64,000 nt of DNA from JBFONV01 sp040779335 (GCA_040779335.1 JBFONV010000005.1:417599-481598); one strand, 5' to 3'. Numbered from the stretch's first letter, positions 8,640 to 17,885 are shown. The notes: a model not told the origin generated them from the letters alone. Numbers and translations: made by a program.

Positions 8640-9908
8640 CTAATCCCTAACTTGGCCATCGCCTATAACAACAAATTTTTCAGTAGTTAATGACGCCAAC
8701 CCCATTGGCCCATAAGCGTGCAATTTACTGGTCGAAATGCCTATTTCTGAACCTAACCCTAACTGACCGCCGTCTGAAAATCGCGATGACGCGTTAACCA
8801 TAACCACAGACGAATTTATTGAGCGGACAAACTTCTGAGTGCGACTAGTATCTTGACTGACAATAACTTCAGTATGATCAGAAGAAAACTCATTAATATG
8901 CGCTATCCCGTCATCGAACGAATTCACTATTTTTACCGCAATTTCCTGTGCTAAATACTCAGCATTAAAATCATCCTCAGACGCCAATTCAGCATCTTCA
9001 AAATATTTAATACTGCGTTGACAGGCATGAATTTTGACATTGAATTCTTTAAGCTTATTAGCCGCTAACGGTAAAAATGACTCAGCAATATCTTGATGTA
9101 CTAGTAACGTTTCCAGTGAATTACATGCGCTAGGTCGCTGCGTTTTACCATTAATTAAAATATTAACTGCTTTAGTAAGATCCGCATATTTATCAATAAA
9201 CAAGTGACAAACCCCCTTAAAGTGCTGGATCACGGGGATTCGACTATTTTCAGTGACATACCGGATCAGTCCTTCTCCGCCACGGGGAATAACCAAATCG
9301 ATAAAGTCTCTTTGTTGTAATAACTCTTCAATAATGGCGCGCCGGGTATCAGGGATAACTGAAACTATATTCCTATTTATGCCATGCGCTACAAGGACTT
9401 GGTGAAGACATTTCGCTAGGGCTAAATTGCTGTATATCGCTTCTGAACCACCACGTAAAATAACCGCATTTCCTGACTTAATACACAATGCTGCTGCCTC
9501 CGCCGTTACGTTGGGGCGAGCTTCATAAATCATCGAAATCACCCCTAGTGGTATGCGCATTTTTCCCACTTGCATGCCGTTTGGACGCAACGCGAAATGG
9601 GCAATATCTCCTATAGGATCTGCAAGTGTGACTATTTCTCTGATCGCATTGGCGATATCGTCGATCCGCTCACTGGTTAATAACAAACGATCAAGCATAG
9701 CGTCACTTAATCCTTTCTCTTTACCTTGAGCGATGTCCCTGGCATTTTCATTAATGATAATATTCTTGTCGTTTTCAATCGCAGTTGCCATATCTAACAA
9801 CAAAGCATTTTTTTGCGCTGTAGTTAATTGTGCAACCACCAAACTGGCTTGCCTCGCATCTTTAGCCATTTGATACATGCTAAATTCAATATTTTCTGTC
9901 ATAGTCAT
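8640..9908 (-). CDS. proA: glutamate-5-semialdehyde dehydrogenase (gamma-glutamyl phosphate reductase)
   Basis: A 422-residue aldehyde-dehydrogenase-fold enzyme that reduces gamma-glutamyl phosphate with NADPH in the second step of proline synthesis. The catalytic cysteine lies in RPSACNSLETLL, around residue 260. Other family stretches are PLGVISMIYEARPNVTAEAA and the C-terminal HAYGPMGLASLTTEKFV. An AGGA site is 1 bp from the first ATG (9908) but 7 bp from a second in-frame ATG at 9902, which may be the real start. The gene lies 12 bp after proB, in an operon. Confidence 0.96.
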   Translation of the reverse strand: MTMTENIEFSMYQMAKDARQASLVVAQLTTAQKNALLLDMATAIENDKNIIINENARDIAQGKEKGLSDAMLDRLLLTSERIDDIANAIREIVTLADPIGDIAHFALRPNGMQVGKMRIPLGVISMIYEARPNVTAEAAALCIKSGNAVILRGGSEAIYSNLALAKCLHQVLVAHGINRNIVSVIPDTRRAIIEELLQQRDFIDLVIPRGGEGLIRYVTENSRIPVIQHFKGVCHLFIDKYADLTKAVNILINGKTQRPSACNSLETLLVHQDIAESFLPLAANKLKEFNVKIHACQRSIKYFEDAELASEDDFNAEYLAQEIAVKIVNSFDDGIAHINEFSSDHTEVIVSQDTSRTQKFVRSINSSVVMVNASSRFSDGGQLGLGSEIGISTSKLHAYGPMGLASLTTEKFVVIGDGQVRD

Positions 9909-9920
9909 TTCCTGTGCCGC

Positions 9921-11036
9921 CTATTCAGTATCTTGCTGATTCAGTATCACCATGTCGTCGCGGTGTACAATCACTTTACTTGGACAAAACCCCAATATGG
10001 TATGAATTTTATCGCTTTTTTGCCCTTTAATACGTAACAAATCTCGCTGACTGTACTGGCATATTCCCTTGGCAATCACCTGCCCATTTTTGACATTAAC
10101 TAAATCAACCGTGTCACCTGCCAAAAAGTTGCCCGTAGCTTCTTTAATACCAGAGGGAAGTAATGATGCGCCTTTATTAACAACAGCATTCGCTGCACCT
10201 TGATCTAACATTACTTGACCATTGCTTTTTAAGGTATGCTTAAGCCAATGTTTCTTCGCTTTTGTCGCTGCCTGTTGAGCAATAAAACGTGTTCCTGGAT
10301 TTTCATTTTTTAATAACTGCTCAAACACCGAACTACGACTACCGTTGAGAATATAGGTTTCAATACCGTTTTCGACCGCTTTTTCTGCCGCTTGAATTTT
10401 AGTACGCATACCACCTGTGGCGATCACATTATTGGTACTACCGGCCATGGCATATATTTCATCGGTTATTTGTTCAATTTCAGGCAATAAAACTGCATCA
10501 GCATGAATACGTGGGTCTTTGTTAAAAACACCGTCGACATCACTCAAAATATACAAACTATCTGCTTCACTAACCAAGGCGACTAACGCTGCCAGATTAT
10601 CATTATCACCCACTTTTAGCTCATCGGTGGCCACAGTATCGTTTTCATTCACAATAGGGATGACACCATTGGCTAATAAAATTCGAATAGTATTTTTAAT
10701 GTTGATATAACGCTGACGGTCTTTTAAATCGCCATGAGTGATCAACAATTGGCTGCAAGGCACGTCAAAAAAACGCTGCCAATTAGCCATCATTTTCATT
10801 TGACCAACAGCGGCCATAGCTTGTTTAGTGGGTATAGAGGGAACTGGGGAGCCATGCTGAATTAGCTGACGTCCTGCGGCAACACTACCAGAGGAAACTA
10901 AAATAACTTCTTTACCTGCATGGTGACATTCCGTAATAAAGCGGGCAATAGCAAGTAAATATTTACCGCTACAGCCGTTAGTATCGGGGGCAACCAACGC
11001 ACTGCCAACCTTTATCACTACTCTATTAAAATTCAT
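9921..11036 (-). CDS. proB: glutamate 5-kinase
   Basis: A 371-residue kinase making gamma-glutamyl phosphate from glutamate and ATP, the feedback-controlled first step of proline synthesis. The amino-acid kinase domain (residues 1 to about 255) shows VIKVGSALVAPD, SSGSVAAGRQL and GDNDNLAALVA. A C-terminal PUA domain follows (about 275-371), as in full-length ProB. The ribosome site GAGGAAGGG directly before the ATG is strong. First gene of a proBA operon, with a 480 bp intergenic region upstream. Confidence 0.96.
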   Translation of the reverse strand: MNFNRVVIKVGSALVAPDTNGCSGKYLLAIARFITECHHAGKEVILVSSGSVAAGRQLIQHGSPVPSIPTKQAMAAVGQMKMMANWQRFFDVPCSQLLITHGDLKDRQRYINIKNTIRILLANGVIPIVNENDTVATDELKVGDNDNLAALVALVSEADSLYILSDVDGVFNKDPRIHADAVLLPEIEQITDEIYAMAGSTNNVIATGGMRTKIQAAEKAVENGIETYILNGSRSSVFEQLLKNENPGTRFIAQQAATKAKKHWLKHTLKSNGQVMLDQGAANAVVNKGASLLPSGIKEATGNFLAGDTVDLVNVKNGQVIAKGICQYSQRDLLRIKGQKSDKIHTILGFCPSKVIVHRDDMVILNQQDTE

Positions 11037-11275
11037 AACCCTTCCTCGTATCTACACACCAATAAGAATGCCTTGAAACAAGGGAATGATGCAATAGACT
11101 TTTTGCCTTTTTATAGACAAGATTGCTCTTTTTAATACCTTTAACTCATAATTTACATTAAGGTACAATTTTTATGAGTTTATTCAACAAAATATCAAAC
11201 TAATTCGCCACTTATTAATGAATAGATGGTTTTTCACACAAGTAGACAATTGCTCTCATAACCGCTTAATTTAGA

Positions 11276-11317
11276 TGGTATTTACATTTCTCTTTATCGA
11301 AATGTAGTTTAATACCA
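11276..11317. other. long interrupted hairpin in the proB-yihG intergenic region
   Basis: The 481 bp between the divergent proB and acyltransferase genes contain no coding frame that I can support. The clearest structure is a two-part inverted repeat: outer arms TGGTATT/AATACCA and inner arms TACATTTC/GAAATGTA around an 8-base loop, with a 4-base bulge on one side. No T-tract follows, so it is unlikely to be a simple terminator. A second inverted repeat (AACTCATAA near 11143, TTATGAGTT near 11172) lies closer to proB and could be an operator. Function unknown. Confidence 0.4.
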
Positions 11318-11517
11318 GACAAATACGCGTGTAACATCAAATGGAGTAATAGCAACAGAAAACAACCGTTCGAAATGATGATTTGAACAACCACGACATA
11401 AACATTATCAACTTTTGTAGCGATGATATTAGCAACTAACAGAATTTTTACTGAAAATTTCGTTAATTATCATTAAAATTGTACCGTTATTGTTGCAACT
11501 ATTGAGATCGCAAGCAG

Positions 11518-12408
11518 ATGTTAAGTTTTTTACCGCACCCTTTAATAGGGCTTTTATCCTTTATGCTTTATGCCTTAAACACCCTGTTTTGGCTGATCCC
11601 CATTATTATCTTTTCCTTACTAAAAGCTATTATCCCTTTTAATATTACCCGCAAAATATTGAGTCACTTGCTCGATAACATGGCAAGTAATTGGGTGGCA
11701 GTTAACACTTTTAATCAGCAATTGTTCACTCAGGTTAAATTTCATGTCACCGGATTAGAAAAATTAACCATGGATGACTGGTATTTAGTATTAAGCAACC
11801 ACCAAAGCTGGGTGGACATATTGGTGTTACAACGGCTACTACATAATAAAATTCCTTTTTTAAAATTCTTTCTAAAAAAAGAGCTCATTTATGTGCCTTT
11901 CTTAGGCATCGCTTGGTGGGCGTTGGACTTTCCTTTTATGAAACGTTATAGCCAAGAATTCTTAGCTAAAAACCCTCATCTAAAAGGTAAAGATATAGAA
12001 ACAACACGTCACGCGTGTGAAAAGTTTAAGCATAAGCCAGTGAGTGTGATGAATTTTTTGGAGGGAACACGCTATACTGCCGACAAACACGCAAAACAAC
12101 AATCTCCATTTAAGTATCTACTAAAACCCAAAGCAGGCGGTATTGCTTTTGTCTTGGAGGCAATGGGCGATCATCTATCAAAAATAGTGAATACGACGAT
12201 TTACTACCCAGAAAAAATCCCCAGCTTTTTTGATTTCATTTCTGGACGAGTGCATGACATCCATGTATCAATAGAAACTATAGATATTGACAGCTCGATG
12301 ATCGGTGATTATTTCAATGATCCGGACTTTAAAAACAAGTTCCAACAGCATATCAACGAGCTGTGGAAAGAAAAAGATCTGCTTTTACAAGAGATGTCTA
12401 AGCACTAA
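11518..12408 (+). CDS. yihG: YihG-like lysophospholipid acyltransferase (PlsC family)
   Basis: A 296-residue membrane acyltransferase. It has an N-terminal hydrophobic pair of segments (residues 3-45), the HX4D catalytic motif as NHQSWVDI near residue 97, and FLEGTR near residue 182 as the substrate-binding motif. The region VPFLGIAWWALDFPFMKRYS and the following ETTRHACEKFK closely match E. coli YihG, which acylates lysophosphatidic acid with particular chains. The closest paralogue would be the general PlsC. It is followed 12 bp later by a mechanosensitive channel gene, probably as an operon. The symbol rests on recalled similarity. Confidence 0.85.
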   Translation: MLSFLPHPLIGLLSFMLYALNTLFWLIPIIIFSLLKAIIPFNITRKILSHLLDNMASNWVAVNTFNQQLFTQVKFHVTGLEKLTMDDWYLVLSNHQSWVDILVLQRLLHNKIPFLKFFLKKELIYVPFLGIAWWALDFPFMKRYSQEFLAKNPHLKGKDIETTRHACEKFKHKPVSVMNFLEGTRYTADKHAKQQSPFKYLLKPKAGGIAFVLEAMGDHLSKIVNTTIYYPEKIPSFFDFISGRVHDIHVSIETIDIDSSMIGDYFNDPDFKNKFQQHINELWKEKDLLLQEMSKH

Positions 12409-12420
12409 TTAGGAATGAAT

Positions 12421-13644
12421 ATGAATGCTATTATCACTGACTGGTTAAGTGCGCAGGGCATGCCCAACCAGTATGTCTCTATCACCGCACTCATTATCGG
12501 TGCTATGGTAATTTTTGCACTAGCCCACATCAGTTATTACATAGCAAAGCATCAAATACTGCATATTGTTCACAAGTTAGTGTTGAAATCGCAAAACACT
12601 TGGGATGATTTACTGTTAGAACAAAAAGTTTTTTCGCGCATTAGTTTCCTTGTCCCATTAATACTATTGCTCGTTTTAGTGCCTATATTTTTACCGACGG
12701 AAAGTTTAGTTAGCGACATCTTGATCGTGTTCGCTAAAGTAATGATTTGCTTTCAAGTCGCTCTGAGCATTTCAGCACTGTTAAATGTCATCAGATTTGG
12801 CTACAGACAGAAAGCCACTAACAAATACTTACCACTCGATTCCGTGATACAGGTAATAAAATTGGTAGTATTTTTGGTCGCAACAATATTGGCGTTGTCG
12901 TTTATCTTAAATCGCTCCCCCATCTATTTATTAAGTGGTTTAGGCGCATTAACCGCTGTGTTGCTGCTAGTATTTCAAGACACTATCAAAGGACTGGTCG
13001 CCAGTATTCAAATTTCAGCCAATAAAATGGTCGCGCCAGGTGATTGGGTCGAACTCCCCAACTATGGCGCTGATGGTGACGTAATTGAAATAGGTTTAAA
13101 CACTGTAAAAGTGCGCAATTTTGATAAAACCGTAACAACTGTGCCTACGTATGCCCTCATGAGTGGCTCCTTTAAAAATTGGCGCGATATGTTTAATGCC
13201 GGCGGGCGTAGAATAAAAAGAACGATCATCATCGATATTCGAAGTATTAAATTCTACAATAATGACGAGATAAATGAGCTCAGTAAAATTGATCTTATCG
13301 CTGACTATTTAAATAAAAAGCGCCAAGAAATATCTGCATCGGGTCAAACCGCCAACGATATTAACGCCAGACAGTTAACCAATATTGGGACGTTTAGAGC
13401 TTACATTGAGGCCTATTTACACGCCCACAATAAAGTAAATCATGAAATGACCTGTATGGTTCGCCAACTAACAGCCACGTCTTCTGGACTGCCGCTAGAG
13501 CTTTACTTTTTTTGTTCAGATCAGAATTGGGTGAATTACGAAGCTATTCAAGCGGATATCTTTGATCATTTATTCGCTATGGCGCCGCATTTTTCATTAC
13601 GAATATTTCAACACCCTAGCGGACACGACTGGCAGCGTAATTAA
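12421..13644 (+). CDS. ybdG: mechanosensitive channel of the MscS family, YbdG-like
   Basis: A protein of about 407 residues with five N-terminal hydrophobic segments and an MscS core. The pore helix and beta domain read LSGLGALTAVLLLVFQDTIKGLVASI and then GDWVELPNYGADGDVIEIGLNTVKVRN. This layout and the closing YEAIQADIFDHLFAM match YbdG, the miniconductance/adaptation-type channel that responds to osmotic down-shock, rather than the shorter MscS. Two ATGs are possible; AGGA sits 6 bp before the one at 12421 but overlaps too closely with 12415, so I use 12421. It overlaps the convergent tesB end by 4 bp. Confidence 0.85.
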   Translation: MNAIITDWLSAQGMPNQYVSITALIIGAMVIFALAHISYYIAKHQILHIVHKLVLKSQNTWDDLLLEQKVFSRISFLVPLILLLVLVPIFLPTESLVSDILIVFAKVMICFQVALSISALLNVIRFGYRQKATNKYLPLDSVIQVIKLVVFLVATILALSFILNRSPIYLLSGLGALTAVLLLVFQDTIKGLVASIQISANKMVAPGDWVELPNYGADGDVIEIGLNTVKVRNFDKTVTTVPTYALMSGSFKNWRDMFNAGGRRIKRTIIIDIRSIKFYNNDEINELSKIDLIADYLNKKRQEISASGQTANDINARQLTNIGTFRAYIEAYLHAHNKVNHEMTCMVRQLTATSSGLPLELYFFCSDQNWVNYEAIQADIFDHLFAMAPHFSLRIFQHPSGHDWQRN

Positions 13645-14498
13645 CGTTGCCTAATAACGCCTTCTTGCATAGTGGAGGCAACTAAGTCACCGTTACGATT
13701 AAAAATTTGGCCACGCACTAAACCTCTACCGCTGCTCGCAGAGGGACTATCTACGGCATACAGTAACCAATCATCAAATCGAAATGGACGGTGAAACCAC
13801 ATAGCGTGATCTATAGTCGCTATTTGAAAATCCGGTTGCCAATGACTCGCTCCGTGGGGCAATAATGCGGTTGGCAAAAAATGAAAATCTGAGGTATAGG
13901 CCAACATATAGGTATGTATTCTTAAATCATCAGGCAGATCACCATTAGCTTTAATCCACATATGAGTTGTTGAATCTCTCTTTTTAGGAGCTACCCAGTT
14001 ATATTTTTCAACGGGTCTCATTTCAATGGGCTTTTCAGATAGAAATTTATGACGAACGTTTTCAGGAATGAGCGCCTGATGTTCTTGAATAAAATCACTA
14101 TACGAAGCCAACCCCTCGGGCCCTTTGACATTAGGCATAGTGTCTTGGTGATTAAAACCAGACTCTAATTCCTGAAATGATGCGGTCATATAAAAAATTG
14201 CTTTGCCGTTTTGGATTGCCTGTACCCTGCGGGTACTGAAACTACGACCATCTCGAATATTTTCCACTTCATATACCACTGGTTTTTGTGCATCACCAGC
14301 TCGTAAAAAATATGAGTGTAATGAATGCACATTACGATTTGCGGCAACGGTTTCCTGAGCGGCGGACAATGCCTGTCCCATAACTTGTCCGCCAAACAGT
14401 GCTCTAAAACCTAAATCTTGGCTTTGGCCTCGATAAATTCCTTGTTCGATCGCTTCTAGTTTTAATAACGCTAGCAAATCATTTAAAACATCACTCAT
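13641..14498 (-). CDS. tesB: acyl-CoA thioesterase II
   Basis: A 285-residue double-hotdog thioesterase hydrolysing medium- and long-chain acyl-CoA. Family stretches are FRALFGGQVMGQALSAAQ, the HSLHSYFLRAGD segment, GRSFSTRRVQAIQ, and in the second hotdog LAYTSDFHFLPTALLPHG and ATIDHAMWFHRPF. Asp/His/Gln active-site positions are compatible with this family. The frame is open 76 codons further upstream, but GAGG lies 6-9 bp before the ATG at 14498, whose protein begins MSDVLNDLLALLKLE and has the E. coli TesB length. Confidence 0.94.
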   Translation of the reverse strand: MSDVLNDLLALLKLEAIEQGIYRGQSQDLGFRALFGGQVMGQALSAAQETVAANRNVHSLHSYFLRAGDAQKPVVYEVENIRDGRSFSTRRVQAIQNGKAIFYMTASFQELESGFNHQDTMPNVKGPEGLASYSDFIQEHQALIPENVRHKFLSEKPIEMRPVEKYNWVAPKKRDSTTHMWIKANGDLPDDLRIHTYMLAYTSDFHFLPTALLPHGASHWQPDFQIATIDHAMWFHRPFRFDDWLLYAVDSPSASSGRGLVRGQIFNRNGDLVASTMQEGVIRQR

Positions 14499-14716
14499 AA
14501 AGACCTCAAAAAAAACATTATCAGGCAGGAGAACTCTTATCTTCATTATTAAATTCGCGGTAATGCAGGAGAAAAGCCGCATCGATATTATTGTATCAGT
14601 TGTAAATTTAGAAAAAAACGTCAATAGATCGTTGAAATATTGAACGCTCTGGGATATGGTGTCTAAAAGTTGTATCTGAGTATTCAGATTTTTGAAGCCA
14701 ATTAATGAGAGAATAA

Positions 14717-14971
14717 ATGCAAGCATTAGCTGAAAGAGAAGTGTTACTTGAAAGAAGGCACTATATCCCTGAGCAATCTAACTTGTGGGATAAACTGTCA
14801 TTAGCACAAAAGTTTGCGGCCAGTAGCCTTACTCAATTTGGTTACGATCTTGCGTTTATCAGAAATAGTAATAGAGGTAGCCTAGCGATATTGCTTTGTA
14901 ATGGTAATGCGGCGACCATCTCTGGTGAAGGGGAAATAAATACCTCACCTGATATTACGATTAGACCATAA
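14717..14971 (+). CDS. small conserved-looking protein of unknown function
   Basis: An 84-residue soluble protein, not recognised. It begins MQALAEREVLLERRHYIPEQ, has an amphipathic helix WDKLSLAQKFAASSL and then a beta-rich half (YDLAFIRNSNRGSLAILLCNGN). The gene has its own upstream region of 218 bp shared with divergent tesB, a GAGAG-like ribosome site and a strong terminator 4 bp after its stop. Those signals support it as a real monocistronic gene. No signal peptide, cysteine motif or catalytic residues stand out. Confidence 0.7.
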   Translation: MQALAEREVLLERRHYIPEQSNLWDKLSLAQKFAASSLTQFGYDLAFIRNSNRGSLAILLCNGNAATISGEGEINTSPDITIRP

Positions 14972-14975
14972 AAAT

Positions 14976-14998
14976 AAAGCGCCAAAGGCGCTTTTTTT
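14976..14998 (+). terminator. rho-independent terminator
   Basis: AAAGCGCC / GGCGCTTT stem with an AAA loop, followed by T residues to 14998. It ends the small gene at 14717-14971. The A-run on the left flank is short, so it mainly serves the plus strand. Confidence 0.9.
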
Positions 14999-15018
14999 AT
15001 ATCTACAAAACTTACTTT

Positions 15019-15576
15019 TTATTCATTTACTGCTTTGTTGCCCTGTTCAGTAATGGCTGGCCGAACATTTTCTTCTTGCTGCACCAATAAGGCTTCAACT
15101 AAAGATATAAATCCACTTAGGTTATTACTAGCCCAATACTTTTTAATACCTTTATCTTGCTTATTAATAAACGTCGTAAATTCTTTGAATGAATTTTTTT
15201 GATAATTATCATAACACTTTTTTGCAACGGCTTGTAATCGACCCGAACCCTTTGAACAATCACAATATATTGCCGAATAGTTTTGCACTAACGGCATAAT
15301 AGATTGCAACGTAGACAACGCTGCTTCGTTCTTCTCTTGTGCTTCTAAGGCAAGCTTAATTTTAGCATGACGTTTTTTGGCAAACTCTTCAAAACGACTT
15401 GCCACTTTAACCATCGATGCAACCAACACTTTATTTTCTTTATTGGCATTATTGGCGTCTCTTTTCACGGTAATGAGCTCCCGTTGTAACGCTTCGGCTC
15501 TAAAGAAAAAATAAATACTCGCCGCGACAAAAACACCTATAACGATAAAACCAAATATCATATTAATAACAACCAT
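15019..15576 (-). CDS. unknown membrane-anchored coiled-coil protein
   Basis: A 185-residue protein, not recognised. Residues 5-27 form a single hydrophobic segment (INMIFGFIVIGVFVAASIYFF). A charged helical region follows, likely coiled coil (about 28-95), then a globular end with two cysteines in AIYCDCSKGSG and a third in KKCYDNYQ. Topology is probably one N-terminal anchor with the rest on one side of the inner membrane. It lies downstream of the TPR/GGDEF-like gene on the same strand, 149 bp away, so co-transcription is possible but unproven. Confidence 0.65.
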   Translation of the reverse strand: MVVINMIFGFIVIGVFVAASIYFFFRAEALQRELITVKRDANNANKENKVLVASMVKVASRFEEFAKKRHAKIKLALEAQEKNEAALSTLQSIMPLVQNYSAIYCDCSKGSGRLQAVAKKCYDNYQKNSFKEFTTFINKQDKGIKKYWASNNLSGFISLVEALLVQQEENVRPAITEQGNKAVNE

Positions 15577-15725
15577 TTACTAAAATTAAAAAAACAACTA
15601 TATAGTGTATGTTGCATAACCCAAATGGCACACGATAATGCAATAAGCAACCATTATCTCATTAATTCAAGGTTTGCGGAAAGAATTTTATAGTATTGGA
15701 GAAGCGTCAAATATGAAATATCTTA

Positions 15726-17600
15726 TTATTTGTTACTTTCCAATGTGGTAAGACGCGACAAAAAGATATAAGGATCGATATCTTGTGCGCTCGGTGTACC
15801 ATAGGAATAGCGCACTTTGACTGAAAACTCTCCCAAATTGGCGAAAAATCTCACGGCTAAAGCATTTGAGAGATTGGTCAACCTTTGTTTCATGTGCGCG
15901 TTCGAACCATGTGGCGAAAGCAGCAAATACTCGCCACTATTTAATAATCCACCAAAATCAAACTCACCAATGTTTTCATTGAGCAATGTCGATATCGTTT
16001 TAGTCACTTCATTGACAACCTTTGCATTAAAGCGAAAGTTAAGCTCAGTCCAGTTATCAATCGATAAATAACCAACCGCTAACGGATATTCGTATTTACG
16101 GGCCTTTTTATATTCTAATTGATAAATCTGCTTTGTTTGCTCGGGGTTAGCGATTAAATGCGCTGGCTTTTCTATCTCATCATACGCTCTGTTCATCTTT
16201 CTCGTGCGCTTTACTAACCAAATCCAGATTAATAATACAAGCAGCATGATGACGATGATAAATAGCAACAGCATAATTTGTTGTTGACGCTTAAATTTTT
16301 GCGAGAATTTTGCTCGTAACTCGCTGCTCTCAGCTAACTTTACCGCCAATTGTTTACTTTGGGTATTAGCACTTTTATCGCCTGCAAAAGCGCTATTGTG
16401 AACATCTACATCAATCGTAAACTGGTGCTTAAGTTCAACATATGTATTTAATAACCTCAGTGACTTTTGGTGGTCCTTTTGCTCTTCGTACATCCTTGAC
16501 AATAATTGATAGAGTTCTATTTGCTCCCTTGTTAACTCTATACTATCGGCTAAACCTTCCGCCTGTTTTAACAATTGGTAAGCGAATGCTTGCTTACCAA
16601 TATTTAACGATACCTTCGATAGTGCGATTAACGTACTCAGATAAGGCTGCATTAAATTTTGTCCCTGAAACAATTTTTTAGCATTGAGCAAGAAGCGATA
16701 AGATGGCTCATATTCGTTTTGCAACAGTAAAACTTCTCCTAAGCCTAGTTGAGCATAAGCAATACGGATAGGCGCTTTGTTCTGCTCTGCATACTGTTTA
16801 GCTTCCCAAAACGCATGGTAAGCATCATCTAATTTCTTTAGTCTAAGGTAAGACTGCGCCAACTTGTAATAGGTACTAGCTATGCTTCGCTGTTTAGCAA
16901 GCGTTATATGTAACTTTAATAATTTATGATAAAGCGTTATCGCAGTTTGATAATCACCTAAATAATGATGTGCAGTAGCGAGTATATCAAGCAAAACGAG
17001 GTGATCAGAAAACTCTGGGTTTTCTGATATCAGCTGTTCAACCACTTTTAGATCATGTACCGCGTTTTCATGCTCGGCAATCAGGGCATACGCCATCGCT
17101 CTGTATGAAAGTCCAATTAAGCGACATTTAATGTTTTGTTGTTTTTCAGCCAGAATAATTACTTGCTCGACATTGGCAAGCACGTCGTGATACTTCCCTT
17201 TAGCATAATAACCAGCTGCCACTTCCAAGAGTAAATTGATTCGAATAGCTTTATCTACTCCTGACAATGACAAACCATCACGGGCAAATTGAAATGCTCT
17301 GGCCATATCGCCTTTACTTTTTGCCGTTTCAGCAAGTAAAACGTACACCTTTGCGATTATATTACTGGTATAAAATTGCCTAGTTTGGATTATTTCACTG
17401 CTCAAACGAACTACTTCATTATGGGGTAAGCTTTCGTTATCCATCGAAAAATAATAATCTACTTGCCGAATGTTGTGCTCAACAGTTTTATTATCAACAA
17501 CATTAGATTGAGAGGACGCAGCCAACGAACAGATCATTAACACCACGAAAGTGATAAATTGTCTGTGTAAAGCCCACTTCCCTTTTAGATAAACCATCAT
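15726..17600 (-). CDS. TPR-repeat membrane protein with degenerate GGDEF domain
   Basis: A 624-residue protein. It has a signal-anchor-like N-terminus (about 12-31), a series of TPR-like helical hairpins across residues 60-390, a transmembrane segment at 441-463 and a cytoplasmic C-terminal domain of the GGDEF fold. The domain pattern (PLAVGYLSIDNW, then FDFGGLLNSGEYLLLSP) aligns with GGDEF proteins, but the signature is replaced by NSGEY at about 554-558, so diguanylate cyclase activity is unlikely. Periplasmic TPRs feeding a cytoplasmic GGDEF output are a common sensor design in Alteromonadales; here the output may only bind nucleotide or protein. Start at 17600 follows the signal sequence. 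Confidence 0.8.
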   Translation of the reverse strand: MMVYLKGKWALHRQFITFVVLMICSLAASSQSNVVDNKTVEHNIRQVDYYFSMDNESLPHNEVVRLSSEIIQTRQFYTSNIIAKVYVLLAETAKSKGDMARAFQFARDGLSLSGVDKAIRINLLLEVAAGYYAKGKYHDVLANVEQVIILAEKQQNIKCRLIGLSYRAMAYALIAEHENAVHDLKVVEQLISENPEFSDHLVLLDILATAHHYLGDYQTAITLYHKLLKLHITLAKQRSIASTYYKLAQSYLRLKKLDDAYHAFWEAKQYAEQNKAPIRIAYAQLGLGEVLLLQNEYEPSYRFLLNAKKLFQGQNLMQPYLSTLIALSKVSLNIGKQAFAYQLLKQAEGLADSIELTREQIELYQLLSRMYEEQKDHQKSLRLLNTYVELKHQFTIDVDVHNSAFAGDKSANTQSKQLAVKLAESSELRAKFSQKFKRQQQIMLLLFIIVIMLLVLLIWIWLVKRTRKMNRAYDEIEKPAHLIANPEQTKQIYQLEYKKARKYEYPLAVGYLSIDNWTELNFRFNAKVVNEVTKTISTLLNENIGEFDFGGLLNSGEYLLLSPHGSNAHMKQRLTNLSNALAVRFFANLGEFSVKVRYSYGTPSAQDIDPYIFLSRLTTLESNK

Positions 17601-17639
17601 ACAATACCAATTAAATCAAAAACTTAACCAAAAAAATTA

Positions 17640-17666
17640 GCATGTAAATAATATTTATTTACATGC
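17640..17666. promoter_or_regulatory. 27-bp palindrome, probable operator
   Basis: Perfect inverted repeat with 11-bp arms (GCATGTAAATA / TATTTACATGC) around a 5-base centre. It overlaps the -35 element of the riboswitch promoter and lies 40 bp upstream of the divergent TPR-GGDEF start codon. That is the position of an operator controlling one or both transcripts. The regulator is unknown; the arms resemble TGTAAA/TTTACA half-sites, but the spacing (9 bp) does not fit the TyrR box. Confidence 0.6.
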
Positions 17667-17685
17667 CTTGGCAATTAGCTATAAT
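17658..17685 (+). promoter_or_regulatory. strong sigma-70-type promoter of the riboswitch RNA
   Basis: TTTACA (17658-17663) and a perfect TATAAT (17680-17685) are separated by 16 bp. The predicted start, near 17692, is just 15-20 bases before the riboswitch aptamer, as expected for a 5' leader. Confidence 0.75.
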
Positions 17686-17707
17686 GAGCGAAGAGCAAAT
17701 AAAGCTC

Positions 17708-17790
17708 GAAAAGGGCAAATCTAGTGAAAACTAGAGACGCAAAGTTACCGGTCTAAGGGGAAACCTACGACAGCGGAACTGCCAAATTTA
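17708..17790 (+). ncRNA. cyclic-di-GMP-I (GEMM-I) riboswitch aptamer
   Basis: Conserved GEMM-I elements appear in order on the plus strand: GGGCAAA; a perfect P2 stem CTAGT/ACTAG capped by a GAAA tetraloop; GACGCAAAG; CCGGTCTAAGG leading into P3; and GACAGCGG...CTGCC closing the junction. The CTAAGG and CCTACGA flanks of P3 resemble a GAAA-tetraloop receptor. P1 is short (GGCA/TGCC). Downstream, TTTAGATA/TATCTAAA could form a hairpin holding GTGGGGG in its loop, but no T-tract follows. The next genes on both sides are on the opposite strand, so no controlled gene is evident. Confidence 0.87.
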
Positions 17791-17885
17791 GATATAGTGG
17801 GGGCTTATCTAAACTCGACATTTCACTGTCTGTTTCCACGGTATTCTTTGCGCGCTCTGCCTTTTCCATCAAGAAAATTTTCCTC

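Noticed and set aside
17640..17666. TyrR box reading of the palindrome
   Set aside because: The half-sites TGTAAA/TTTACA fit TyrR, but the spacer is 9 bp instead of 6, so the assignment would be forced.
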